Assembly: GCF_026898115.1 (NCBI RefSeq)
Contig: NZ_CP114036.1
Span: 1,860,001 to 1,924,000, forward strand
From: Streptomyces sp. S465
GTDB taxonomy: Bacteria; Actinomycetota; Actinomycetes; Streptomycetales; Streptomycetaceae
Reading direction: 5' to 3'
DNA length: 64,000 nt
Numbering within the stretch: position 1 is the stretch's first letter; every line of letters begins with the position of its first letter. The position numbers were made by a program, and so were the translations under genes. The notes under the pieces are model-generated. The model was not told where the DNA came from. It saw only the letters and a program-made list of their open reading frames with translations, and did no database searches. Shown piece after piece: positions 1 to 7,296 of the stretch.

Positions 1-2
1 AC

Positions 3-1064
3 GCTCTGCACGGGGCGGGGCATCTGACGGCGGTGGTCGGGGACATGGGCGTCGGCAAGACCCAGCTCATCGCGGAACTCGTGGCCCGATTGCAGGAGAC
101 GGGGCAGGAGGTGGTCTGCGCCCAGTCCTATGCCGGAGAGGGCGTTCCGGCCCACTGGATGTGGTCCCAGATCCTCCGCCAGCTGGCACTCTCCCGCCCC
201 GAGAGCTTCCGCGAAGCCACCGCGTGCCATGCCGGGGCACCCCATTCGCCGCTCCTCGAGCCACCGTCCGGACCCCAGTCCTCCCAGACGCGCTTCCTCC
301 TCCAGGACGCGGTGTGCGTCACCCTCACCGCCCTGAGCTCCGAACGGCCGCTGGTGCTCGTACTGGAGAATCTGCATCTCGCCGACGGTCCGTCGCTGGA
401 TCTGCTCAGGCTGCTCAGAGCCCGGCTGCACGGCAGCCGGCTGAGCGTCCTGGTGACGGTCAGCGACTCCTCCAGCCACGAGGAACCGGTCCGCGGCGAG
501 GACCTGAGCGGGAAGCTGAGCGACATCCTCGGCGATCCGGGGACCCGGACGATGCGCCTGGAGGGACTGTCCGAGCAGGCCACCGAGGACCTCATCGCCG
601 CGCAGGTAGGGGCCGGCGTCGACATCCGGGTGGTGCGCGCGCTGCACCGGCGCACCCTGGGCAATCCGTATCTGCTCCTCCAACTGCTCTCGATGCTCGG
701 AACGACGAAATCCCTGCACGACCACGGCGTGGTCAGGGCGCTGCTCACCGAAGTGCCGCCGGATCTCCGCAAGCGGCTGAGCCGTCGGCTGGCGGCTCTG
801 CCCGCGCGGACGCGACGGGTGCTGGAGGTGTGCGCCGTCCTCGGCGCCGAGGCCGATCTCGGCACCGTCAAAGCGGTCATGGAGGAGGGTGAGCACACCG
901 CGGCCGCCGTGGACAGCGCCGTGCGCGGCCATCTGCTCACGGCCAGCGCCCAGCGGCCCGGAGTGTTCTCCTTCGCCTCCGTTTTCATCCAGGAGACCCT
1001 GCTCGGCGAGCTGGACCCGGACGACCGCAACCGGTTGCACGCGCGCGCGGCGCAGCTTCGATAG
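3..1064 (+). CDS. C-terminal part of an ATPase-type (SARP/LuxR-like) transcriptional regulator, 5' end outside window
   Basis: The frame is open from the first bases, so the gene starts upstream of the window and only its last ~353 codons are seen. A Walker A loop (GDMGVGKT) lies at the very start. A Walker B-like stretch (LVLVLENLHLAD) follows about 100 residues later, where related regulators usually read DDLHWAD. This is the STAND/AAA ATPase module found in large Streptomyces pathway regulators of the SARP (BTAD) and LAL/LuxR types. The protein stops soon after the ATPase module, at RLHARAAQLR, with no TPR or LuxR helix-turn-helix. The DNA-binding domain must therefore be N-terminal (SARP type) and out of view, or the gene is 3'-truncated. 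It sits 253 bp upstream of, and co-directional with, the RiPP-like cluster and is the likely pathway activator (inference). Confidence 0.7.
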   Translation, partial: ALHGAGHLTAVVGDMGVGKTQLIAELVARLQETGQEVVCAQSYAGEGVPAHWMWSQILRQLALSRPESFREATACHAGAPHSPLLEPPSGPQSSQTRFLLQDAVCVTLTALSSERPLVLVLENLHLADGPSLDLLRLLRARLHGSRLSVLVTVSDSSSHEEPVRGEDLSGKLSDILGDPGTRTMRLEGLSEQATEDLIAAQVGAGVDIRVVRALHRRTLGNPYLLLQLLSMLGTTKSLHDHGVVRALLTEVPPDLRKRLSRRLAALPARTRRVLEVCAVLGAEADLGTVKAVMEEGEHTAAAVDSAVRGHLLTASAQRPGVFSFASVFIQETLLGELDPDDRNRLHARAAQLR

Positions 1065-1317
1065 CGGCCTGACCAGGTGCTTCCCGACCGGAGGGACGCC
1101 TGCCCCGGCAGGCTTGCGACCGGCGGCAAGCGGATCGCAAGGCATCCTCCAGCGGGCGGGCGAGGTTCCGGAAAGGGACCTGGCGCAGACTGTGGATCAG
1201 CAGCCGGCGGTTCCCCGGGAGCCGGTTCCCCGGACCCCGCCACGTCCGAACGGCGCCGCCCGCACAGATGTCCCGCTGCATTCCGGGTTCGCTCCTTCTT
1301 CGTCAGGAAAGAGCCGC

Positions 1318-2499
1318 ATGTACACGTCGGAGTCGCATCTGCCCGCTACCCGAGAAGATTTCGTCCTGGCCTGCCTGGAGGGGTCCGGCGAGAACGCAAG
1401 ACGATGGCTGGAGGCCCTGGACGGGGTGTGCTCGGAGACGGTGGCCCGGCACGCGGCCTCCGTGGACCAGGAGCGCAGGTCCCCGGCGGAATCGCTCAAG
1501 GCGCTGCGGGACATCGGTGCCTTCGGGGTGCAGATCCCCGTATCGCACGGAGGGCTCGGCCTCGGGAACGCCATGGCCGCCCTGGCCGTGGAACGGACGG
1601 CACGGGCGTGTGCGTCCACGGCCGCCATCCTCATGTTCCACTACCAAGTCGTGCACCGCACCGTGCGCTACGGCGACGAGCTCCAGCAGAAGAGGGACCT
1701 CCCCGCGATGGCCGCCGGTGAGCGGATCGCGGCCAGCGCGTGGACCGAACCCGGCCCGTCGAAGAGCAAGTCGGATGTGAAAACGGCTCTCACCGGCCGC
1801 GCGGACGCCCTGTTCGTCGAGGGCACCAAAACGTACTGCACCGGCCTGGACTCCGCGTCCGTGATAGACGTGCTCGTGAACGCCTCCACCGACGACGGCC
1901 ACGGCCCCACCTTCGTCCGGGTGGACGCGGACCACGCGGGGGTGGGCCGGGAGATCTACCCGATGCTGGGCCTGCGCGGCACCAGTACCGGGACGGTCAC
2001 CCTGTCCCGCGTCCCGGTGTCGCCGTCCGCCGTGATCGGCGGCGTGGGAGAGGCCCGGCAGCTGATGCGCGCCAACCACGAAACCCCGCTGAACCCCGCC
2101 CTGCTGGCGCTCGGCATCGCGTCGTCCGCGCTCGGCCGGGCCCTTCAGGTGGTACGGGAGCAGGCCGCCGAGCCGGCCCCGGTCCTTCTCTCCGAAAGCC
2201 GTGCGCACCGCCTGGCCGCGACGACGGTGGCCCTGGAGAGCGTCTACGCCTACGCCGCCCGTCTGGTACGCGGTATCGCGGCGGCACCGCACGACGCGTA
2301 CGCGGCCTCCAGCAAGCTCAAGGTGGCGGCGACCACGGTGGCCGAGGACCTCACCAGAAGCCTCACGCATGTGGTGGGCTCCCGCGGTTTCCTCGTGGAG
2401 TACGAGCTGGAGCGCCACCTCCGCGACGCCCAGGCGACCGCGTTGATGGGGCCGGGAAACGAGTTGTGTCTGCGGCGCATCGCGGACGACCTGGTGTGA
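1318..2499 (+). CDS. acyl-CoA dehydrogenase-like flavoprotein of the RiPP-like cluster
   Basis: This 393-residue protein has the acyl-CoA dehydrogenase layout: helical N-terminus, a middle beta domain (AASAWTEPGPSKSK, the flavin/substrate loop region) and a helical C-terminal domain. The start is the ATG at 1318, preceded by AGGAAAG; the longer open frame to 889 is read-through into the previous gene. Near the C-terminus, ordinary family members carry the catalytic-base loop YEGTSE. This protein reads LMGPGNE there, so the usual base position appears lost. It may therefore be a variant oxidase, a flavin monooxygenase-like member or a peptide-side-chain desaturase rather than a fatty acyl-CoA enzyme. 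It is followed 28 bp later by the MNIO gene, and operon membership points to tailoring of a peptide or of an amino-acid-derived building block (inference). Confidence 0.8.
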   Translation: MYTSESHLPATREDFVLACLEGSGENARRWLEALDGVCSETVARHAASVDQERRSPAESLKALRDIGAFGVQIPVSHGGLGLGNAMAALAVERTARACASTAAILMFHYQVVHRTVRYGDELQQKRDLPAMAAGERIAASAWTEPGPSKSKSDVKTALTGRADALFVEGTKTYCTGLDSASVIDVLVNASTDDGHGPTFVRVDADHAGVGREIYPMLGLRGTSTGTVTLSRVPVSPSAVIGGVGEARQLMRANHETPLNPALLALGIASSALGRALQVVREQAAEPAPVLLSESRAHRLAATTVALESVYAYAARLVRGIAAAPHDAYAASSKLKVAATTVAEDLTRSLTHVVGSRGFLVEYELERHLRDAQATALMGPGNELCLRRIADDLV

Positions 2500-2527
2500 A
2501 CGACTGAGCAGATCTGGAGGCAAGCGC

Positions 2528-3436
2528 GTGACGGATCTCATCGAAGCCCCGGCCCGGCGGCATACCAAGCCGGACCCGATCGGGGCAGGCTTCCTCTATC
2601 ACTGCGCCCCGAAATTCGCCGACCTGTACCGCGCCCTGGTGGAGTGCGGCGGCCGGATCGACATGATCGAGTATCTGGCGACCCATTTCGGCTCGGACGT
2701 CGAATACGTGGCGGAGGTGAACCGCTCTCTGGGCGACCCGCCCTCCACGCTCCACTGCTACGAATACATGATCGGGTGTGTGGACCGTCCCGACGAGCGG
2801 ACGATCCGCAAGCTGCGGCGCATGGCCGAGCTGGCCAACTGCCAGTACATCGGCGAACACGTCGGCATGATGGGCACCGGTGAGCGGTACTCCGGCACCT
2901 TTCTCCAGCCGTTCGGCACCGACGAGCAGACCGAGCGGTTCATCGACAATCTGCGGGACCTCGAGGGTGTCCCCGGCTGTCCGCTCACCATCGAGAACCA
3001 GTCGCAGGTCTACAACCAGATCGGCCCGCGCTCCATCTGCGAGCAGGTCCGGGACATCGCCCTCGGCGCCGATGTGGGAATCCTGCTGAGCCTGTCGAAT
3101 TTCATCATCGCCGAGCGGTTCGTCTCCATGGACCGCGAACGGGAACTGGCCGCGATCCCCCTGGACCACGTGTGGCAGGTGCATCTCCCGCTGGGGCGGG
3201 CGGAGGAGCTGAACGACCCCGGGCTCGGCCTCGACTGGCGGCGGGAGGAACAGCGCTGGGCCAACAGCACCCTGGAACAGCTCTTCCGGGAGCCCTCGTT
3301 CAGGCCGGTCTCGGTGATCTTCGAGATCGAGGACGCGGGCACCCCGTCCCACGCCCGGCCGGAGGAACTGCGTGACGCCCTGGACTGGGCGCGCGAGCTG
3401 CTCGGGGCCGACACCGAAGTGGCGGTGGCGTCATGA
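2528..3436 (+). CDS. DUF692/MNIO-type (multinuclear non-heme iron) RiPP-modifying enzyme, divergent
   Basis: A 302-residue TIM-barrel protein resembling DUF692, the family of MbnB, TglH and BufB that oxidatively rearranges residues of RiPP precursors using iron and oxygen. Family-like landmarks are TLHCYEY (His76, as in SLHG), GEHVGMMG (His111), TIENQSQV (Glu156), WQVHLPLG (His219) and VIFEIED (Glu266). Two positions look unusual. The common LLLDVNN-type motif reads LLSLSN, with Ser in place of Asp, and the expected AGH after the IHL motif is PLG. The metal site may thus differ from characterised members. GTG start with GGAGG at 2516-2520. The last codons overlap the next gene (ATGA), as is usual for MNIO/partner pairs. 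Family assignment is good; substrate assignment to the precursor at 4377 is inference from linkage. Confidence 0.78.
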   Translation: MTDLIEAPARRHTKPDPIGAGFLYHCAPKFADLYRALVECGGRIDMIEYLATHFGSDVEYVAEVNRSLGDPPSTLHCYEYMIGCVDRPDERTIRKLRRMAELANCQYIGEHVGMMGTGERYSGTFLQPFGTDEQTERFIDNLRDLEGVPGCPLTIENQSQVYNQIGPRSICEQVRDIALGADVGILLSLSNFIIAERFVSMDRERELAAIPLDHVWQVHLPLGRAEELNDPGLGLDWRREEQRWANSTLEQLFREPSFRPVSVIFEIEDAGTPSHARPEELRDALDWARELLGADTEVAVAS

Positions 3437-4278
3437 GCCTGCGCGAAGTGCAGAGCTTCCTCGCGGAGTACGTACGGGACAGTGACGTCCGCCGCCGCTG
3501 CGACGGCGGCGAGCTGACTGCCGTACTCGACGGGCGGGGGCTCACGACGGAGGAGCGCGGGCTCATCGAGCAGATCGAGCTGGCCGATCTCACCAAGGTG
3601 GCGGAAACGGTCCGGCGCGAGCGGTTCGACCGGCTCAGCTCGGTCTTCGCGCTGCTCTTCGACCATCTGGCGCCCCACTGCGACGTCCCCGCGCTCTATC
3701 GCCGCTTCGACGACGAGCACCGGCACGGCTGGTGGCAACGGCGCGCGGAGATCCGCCGGTTCGAGGCGTTCGTGGTCGACTTCATCGTCGATCACCGGCT
3801 GCCGCCCTATCTGGTGGACCTGTGCCGGCTGTGCTCCGCCATCACCACGATCGCCGAGTCGCCCAAGGGACAGGCGCCCCCGCACGCCGATCCGCCCGGG
3901 GCGGTGACCGTGCGCGGGAACTACCGGGTCGTTCTGCGACAGCCCTACGAGGTGCTGTCCTTCCGGTACGACGTGCTGCCCCTCCTCGACGCCCCGGACA
4001 CCATCACCCAGGTCACCACCCCGGGTGCCCGGAGGGTCCTCGTACAGCGCATCTGGGACATGCACAAGCGTTGCCAGGTCTTCGACCTGGCGGAGGAACC
4101 GCTGATCGGCTCGATCGGCGAGGAACCGGCGAGTGTGCTGGAACTCGCGGGACGGCTGCCGGCCTACACCTACGAGACGTTGTTCTCGGAGGTGGCCGAG
4201 CTGCACCGGGAAGGCATCGTGCACCTCGTCGTGCCCCCTGAACTCGCTGGTGAGCTCACCCGCCCGGGTGGGCGTTAG
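3433..4278 (+). CDS. probable MNIO partner / precursor-recognition protein
   Basis: A 281-residue soluble protein without signal peptide or membrane segment; I do not recognise an individual family with certainty. It overlaps the DUF692 gene by four bases (ATGA), which implies translational coupling and probably a complex. MNIO enzymes commonly need an adjacent partner (MbnC, TglI or DUF2063 type) that binds the precursor leader. The N-terminal ~100 residues are helical (LREVQSFLAEYVRDSDVRRR). The middle has an aromatic stretch (RHGWWQRRAEIRRFEAFVVDF). The C-terminal third resembles a winged-helix-like arrangement (EPASVLELAGRLPAYTYETLFSEVAELHREGIVHLV), a plausible peptide-recognition element. 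It ends about 100 bp upstream of the precursor. Confidence 0.6.
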   Translation: MSLREVQSFLAEYVRDSDVRRRCDGGELTAVLDGRGLTTEERGLIEQIELADLTKVAETVRRERFDRLSSVFALLFDHLAPHCDVPALYRRFDDEHRHGWWQRRAEIRRFEAFVVDFIVDHRLPPYLVDLCRLCSAITTIAESPKGQAPPHADPPGAVTVRGNYRVVLRQPYEVLSFRYDVLPLLDAPDTITQVTTPGARRVLVQRIWDMHKRCQVFDLAEEPLIGSIGEEPASVLELAGRLPAYTYETLFSEVAELHREGIVHLVVPPELAGELTRPGGR

Positions 4279-4286
4279 CCAGTGGG

Positions 4287-4321
4287 GGTGTCCGCCGCCG
4301 CCCTCGCGGGTGACGGACACC
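4287..4321 (+). terminator. small hairpin between partner gene and precursor gene
   Basis: GGTGTCCG (4287-4294) pairs with CGGACACC (4314-4321) across a GC-rich loop. With only 8 bp and no T-run it may be a weak terminator or an mRNA processing/stability element separating the enzyme message from the precursor message. Confidence 0.35.
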
Positions 4322-4376
4322 GATGTTATGACCCGTCGTCAAGCGCCGGGTTGGATCTCACCAAGTGGAGGCTGTC

Positions 4377-4535
4377 ATGCAGAAGCGTCGTAGCGCCGGC
4401 CCCGGCACCATCGTCGTGAAGTTCACCGGTTCCACCGAGACCCGTGCCGTCGCCGCGGCTCCCGCCGAGGCCACCGGGCGCGGCCGCAAGAGCGGGCCGG
4501 GCACCATCGTGGTCAAGTTCACCGGCAACGCCTGA
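4377..4535 (+). CDS. candidate RiPP precursor peptide with a duplicated core, 52 residues
   Basis: The short reading frame starts with ATG at 4377 behind a strong ribosome site (GTGGAGG, 4365-4371) and ends with TGA at 4533-4535. The peptide has a tiny basic N-terminus (MQKRRSA). It then carries GPGTIVVKFTG at residues 8-18, an Ala/Arg/Glu-rich spacer (about 19-39), and an identical GPGTIVVKFTG at residues 40-50, ending Asn-Ala. The two copies use different synonymous codons (gtcgtgaag versus gtggtcaag), so the protein sequence is being conserved rather than the DNA. It has no Cys and no signal peptide. It sits between the MNIO/partner pair and the tailoring genes, and a hairpin follows immediately. 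Short length, repeated motif and location next to a DUF692 gene are typical of a RiPP precursor. Whether both copies are cores, or the first acts as recognition element, cannot be decided from sequence. Confidence 0.8.
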   Translation: MQKRRSAGPGTIVVKFTGSTETRAVAAAPAEATGRGRKSGPGTIVVKFTGNA

Positions 4536-4604
4536 CCGGTGGTGCGCGCTCGTCGGCGGACCGCCGGGCACGTCCCTGACGGGGTGCCGGACGAGTGATG
4601 AGTC

Positions 4605-4639
4605 GAGTGGTCCGTGCCGTATACCGGCACGGGCCACTC
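4605..4639 (+). terminator. 15-bp hairpin after the precursor gene (attenuator)
   Basis: GAGTGGTCCGTGCCG (4605-4619) pairs with CGGCACGGGCCACTC (4625-4639) with one G-T pair and a five-base loop. It lies 70 bp past the precursor stop and before the nitroreductase. This suits partial termination, giving more precursor than enzyme transcript, a common RiPP arrangement. Confidence 0.6.
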
Positions 4640-4677
4640 TTCAGCCCCGGCCGATCACCGAGAAGGGAGATCCGCCG

Positions 4678-5403
4678 TTGACCGCCTCCGTGCGGCGAAA
4701 GGCCGCCCCCACATCCGATGTGCTGGAGTTGCTCCGGCGTCGGTCGAGCGTCCGGAACTTCACCGGAGAGCCTCTGGAGCCGCACATACTGGACGCCCTG
4801 CTCGACGCGGCCCTCCGGGCGCCGACCTCCTTCAACTTCCAGTCCTACTCCCTGGTGACCCTGGTCGACGAGGACCGCAGGAAGGAACTCGCCGAGATCC
4901 TGGGCAAGGACTTCGTACGGCAGTGCGCCGCGTTCGTCCTCGTCTGCTGCGACCTCGCGGCCCTGCCGGAACAGGGCGACAACTACGGGGTGCCGCTCGG
5001 GCAGTGGTCGGCGGACGCCGCCCTGTCCGCCACCATCGACGCCTCGATGGTGGGCATGTGCCTGTCGCTCGCCGCCGATTCGCTGGGGCTGGGGACCGTC
5101 ATGATCGGGGCGGTGCGCCGAGCACCGGACCGGGTGGCGGAGGTGTTCGCGCTGCCTCCCGCCGTCACCCCCCTGTTCGGCGTGTGCATCGGGTGGGCCG
5201 CGACGACACCGGCCGCCCGGCCACGGCTCCGTTCCGACCTGATGATCCATCGCGAGCGCTACCGGCAGACCGGGGCCGAACGGGCCGCGCTGCCGAGCGA
5301 CGCCACCCTCCGCAACCCCGCCGGGCCGGTCACGGAGCAGGACCTGCACGAGTGGCGGGCACAGGTGGTCAAGGGGCTGAGGACCTTCCGCGGACCCGGC
5401 TGA
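4678..5403 (+). CDS. nitroreductase-family FMN oxidoreductase
   Basis: A 241-residue nitroreductase-family protein. The N-terminal ELLRRRSSVRNF is the typical FMN-phosphate-binding segment, followed by DALLDAALRAPTSFNFQSYSLV and the LGLGTVMIGAV region near the C-terminus. TTG at 4678 is chosen as start because AGAAGGGAGA (4661-4670) lies at correct spacing; upstream codons fall in the hairpin. In RiPP pathways this family includes azoline dehydrogenases (SagB/McbC type) and other flavin desaturases, but this sequence is closer in length and motifs to the general nitroreductase group. The precursor has Thr but no Cys, so thiazole formation is excluded and an oxazole or another oxidation would be needed. 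The role is inferred from cluster position only. Confidence 0.8.
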   Translation: MTASVRRKAAPTSDVLELLRRRSSVRNFTGEPLEPHILDALLDAALRAPTSFNFQSYSLVTLVDEDRRKELAEILGKDFVRQCAAFVLVCCDLAALPEQGDNYGVPLGQWSADAALSATIDASMVGMCLSLAADSLGLGTVMIGAVRRAPDRVAEVFALPPAVTPLFGVCIGWAATTPAARPRLRSDLMIHRERYRQTGAERAALPSDATLRNPAGPVTEQDLHEWRAQVVKGLRTFRGPG

Positions 5404-5478
5404 CAGGCCCCCCGCGCCGCACCGGACCGCCCGCCGGCCGCGTCATGCCACCCCCACCCGAGACATGCGAAGGTGAAC

Positions 5479-7296
5479 ATGTGCCGCGTCTATGGATACA
5501 TCAACCGTGACGTACCACCGACGCGCCTGGCGCACACGGGTGCCCTTCTGCACCACGGCGGGCCGGACGGGCGCTTCCTCGACCACGGCCCCGGCTGGGC
5601 CCTGGGGGCCACCCGGCTGGCGGTGATGGCTCCCCGGCACGGGGCGCAGCCCTACACCCTCGGTCCGATCCGGGTGGTGTTCAACGGCGAGATCTACAAC
5701 CACCGGGAGGTGCGCGAGCGGCTCGCCAGGGACGGCTACCCCATCGCCGACCCCTGCGACGGCGCGGTGCTCCCCGCCCTCTACCACCGGTACGGCGCCT
5801 CCTTCGCCGACCATCTGGACGGCATGTACGCCATCGCCGTGATGGATCTGCGGGACGGGCCGCGGCTGGTGCTCGCCACCGACGACACCGGCGTCAAACC
5901 CCTCTACTACCACCGCGACCGGCACGGTGGCCTCTCCTTCGCCTCCGAGATCGCGGCCCTGCGGTATCTCTCGGGCGCGGGCGCCCGACAGGCCCCCGAC
6001 GCGCTGGACACCTTCCTGACGACCAAGACCCCGCTCGGTACCCGCTCCGTCTACCAGGACATCACGCCCCTGGAACCCGCGCGGACGATGACGGTCACCC
6101 CGCACGGCCACATCCGGTGGCACCGCCGCGCACCGGCCGCTCCCCCGCCCGAGCCGGGGATGAGCGGACCGGCGGCGGCCGGGCTGGAGCGGGCCGCCGG
6201 CGCGGTGCGCGACCTGCTCCGCACGGAGGTCCACCGGCTCGCCGTGGCGGACGTCCCGGTGGCCGCCGTCCTCAGCGGCGGGCTCGACTCCTCCCTCGTC
6301 ACCGGGCTGCTCACGGAGGTGGTGGACGACCTGCACGCCTTCCACATCCGCTACCGGGGCTCCTGGCCCGCGGACGAGTCCGCCCACGCGCGCGCCGTGG
6401 CCACGGAACGGGGCGTCCGGCTGCACGAGGTCGAACTCGATCCCGCCCGCATTCCGGATCTGCTGCCGAAGGTCCTGCGCCACCTGGGGCAGCCGAACGC
6501 CGACCCCATCACCGTCAGCACCTACGCGCTCTTCGAGGCCGTGCGGGACGCGGGCTTCACCGTGGCGCTCACCGGTGACGCGGCGGACGAGCTGTTCGGC
6601 GGCTACGACCGGGTCACCGAGGGGGTCGCGGCCCGGGGCGACTGGGGCACGGGCTACGTCCGCGCCCTGGCCGCCGTACCGTCCCCGCTGCGTACCCGGC
6701 TGTACCGGCCGGACTACCGGGATCTGCTGCGGGAGACCCGCACGGCCGAGGAGGAGCTGCTGGAGCGGGTACGCGGCCGGGAAGGCGACCGTCTTACCAC
6801 CATGACCGAGGTGGAGATCGGCCTGCGGATGCCCGCGTACCACCTGCGCCGCGTCGATCACCTGAGCATGGCCAGCGCGATCGAGGTACGGCCGCCGTTC
6901 TGCCAGCGCTCCCTCGTGGCGGCGGCGCGCCGGCTGCCGGCCCACCTGAAGGTGCACCGGGGCCGGGGAAAACGCGTGCTGCACGCCGCCGCCCGGGGCG
7001 TGGTGCCCGAGACCGTACGGAACCGGCCCAAACAGCCCTTCACCCTGCCCATCACGGCGATGCTCGCCCCGGGCAGCGCGCTGTTCGCCCACGCACAGGA
7101 GGTGCTGGCACCGGCGGAGCTGCGGACCGGCGGAGCGCTGGACCCCGGCAGGGTCACCGCCTTGCTGCGCCGGCAGGCCGTCGCACCCGACGCCGGCTCG
7201 GCGCTCGCCGTCTGGTCACTCATGGTCTTCGAACTCTGGCGGAGGCAGGAGAGCGAGCCCGTCGCGGTTCCGCGCCCCAGGGAGCAGGTGGCGTGA
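5479..7296 (+). CDS. asparagine synthetase (glutamine-hydrolysing)-like amidotransferase
   Basis: A 605-residue class II glutamine amidotransferase/AsnB protein. The ATG at 5479 is preferred over GTG 5473 because it places Cys at position 2 (MCRVYGY), the N-terminal nucleophile once Met is removed. Glutaminase motifs follow (LHHGGPDGR, RVVFNGEIYNH). The synthetase half has the PPi loop LSGGLDSSLVTG and the conserved TGDAADELFGGY. Both half-reactions therefore look intact, and the protein should adenylate a carboxylate and transfer glutamine-derived ammonia to it. Lasso cyclases are paralogous, but no lasso protease or recognition protein is present. Candidate targets are the precursor C-terminus, a side chain, or a small acid handled by the following PrpF-like and amidohydrolase proteins (inference). 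It overlaps the next gene by one base. Confidence 0.85.
   Translation: MCRVYGYINRDVPPTRLAHTGALLHHGGPDGRFLDHGPGWALGATRLAVMAPRHGAQPYTLGPIRVVFNGEIYNHREVRERLARDGYPIADPCDGAVLPALYHRYGASFADHLDGMYAIAVMDLRDGPRLVLATDDTGVKPLYYHRDRHGGLSFASEIAALRYLSGAGARQAPDALDTFLTTKTPLGTRSVYQDITPLEPARTMTVTPHGHIRWHRRAPAAPPPEPGMSGPAAAGLERAAGAVRDLLRTEVHRLAVADVPVAAVLSGGLDSSLVTGLLTEVVDDLHAFHIRYRGSWPADESAHARAVATERGVRLHEVELDPARIPDLLPKVLRHLGQPNADPITVSTYALFEAVRDAGFTVALTGDAADELFGGYDRVTEGVAARGDWGTGYVRALAAVPSPLRTRLYRPDYRDLLRETRTAEEELLERVRGREGDRLTTMTEVEIGLRMPAYHLRRVDHLSMASAIEVRPPFCQRSLVAAARRLPAHLKVHRGRGKRVLHAAARGVVPETVRNRPKQPFTLPITAMLAPGSALFAHAQEVLAPAELRTGGALDPGRVTALLRRQAVAPDAGSALAVWSLMVFELWRRQESEPVAVPRPREQVA

Noticed and set aside
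889..1317. Upstream extension of the acyl-CoA dehydrogenase frame
   Set aside because: It runs out of frame over the regulator gene and intergenic sequence and has no family similarity. ATG 1318 has a proper ribosome site.
5443..7092. A 549-codon minus-strand frame opposite the AsnB gene
   Set aside because: Shadow of the GC-rich plus-strand gene. It has Gly/Arg/His-rich composition, while AsnB motifs are complete on the plus strand.
5479..7296. AsnB-like gene as a lasso-peptide cyclase
   Set aside because: No lasso leader peptidase or PqqD-like recognition protein is present, the precursor lacks a lasso-type Gly/acidic ring pattern, and Cys2 of the glutaminase domain is retained.
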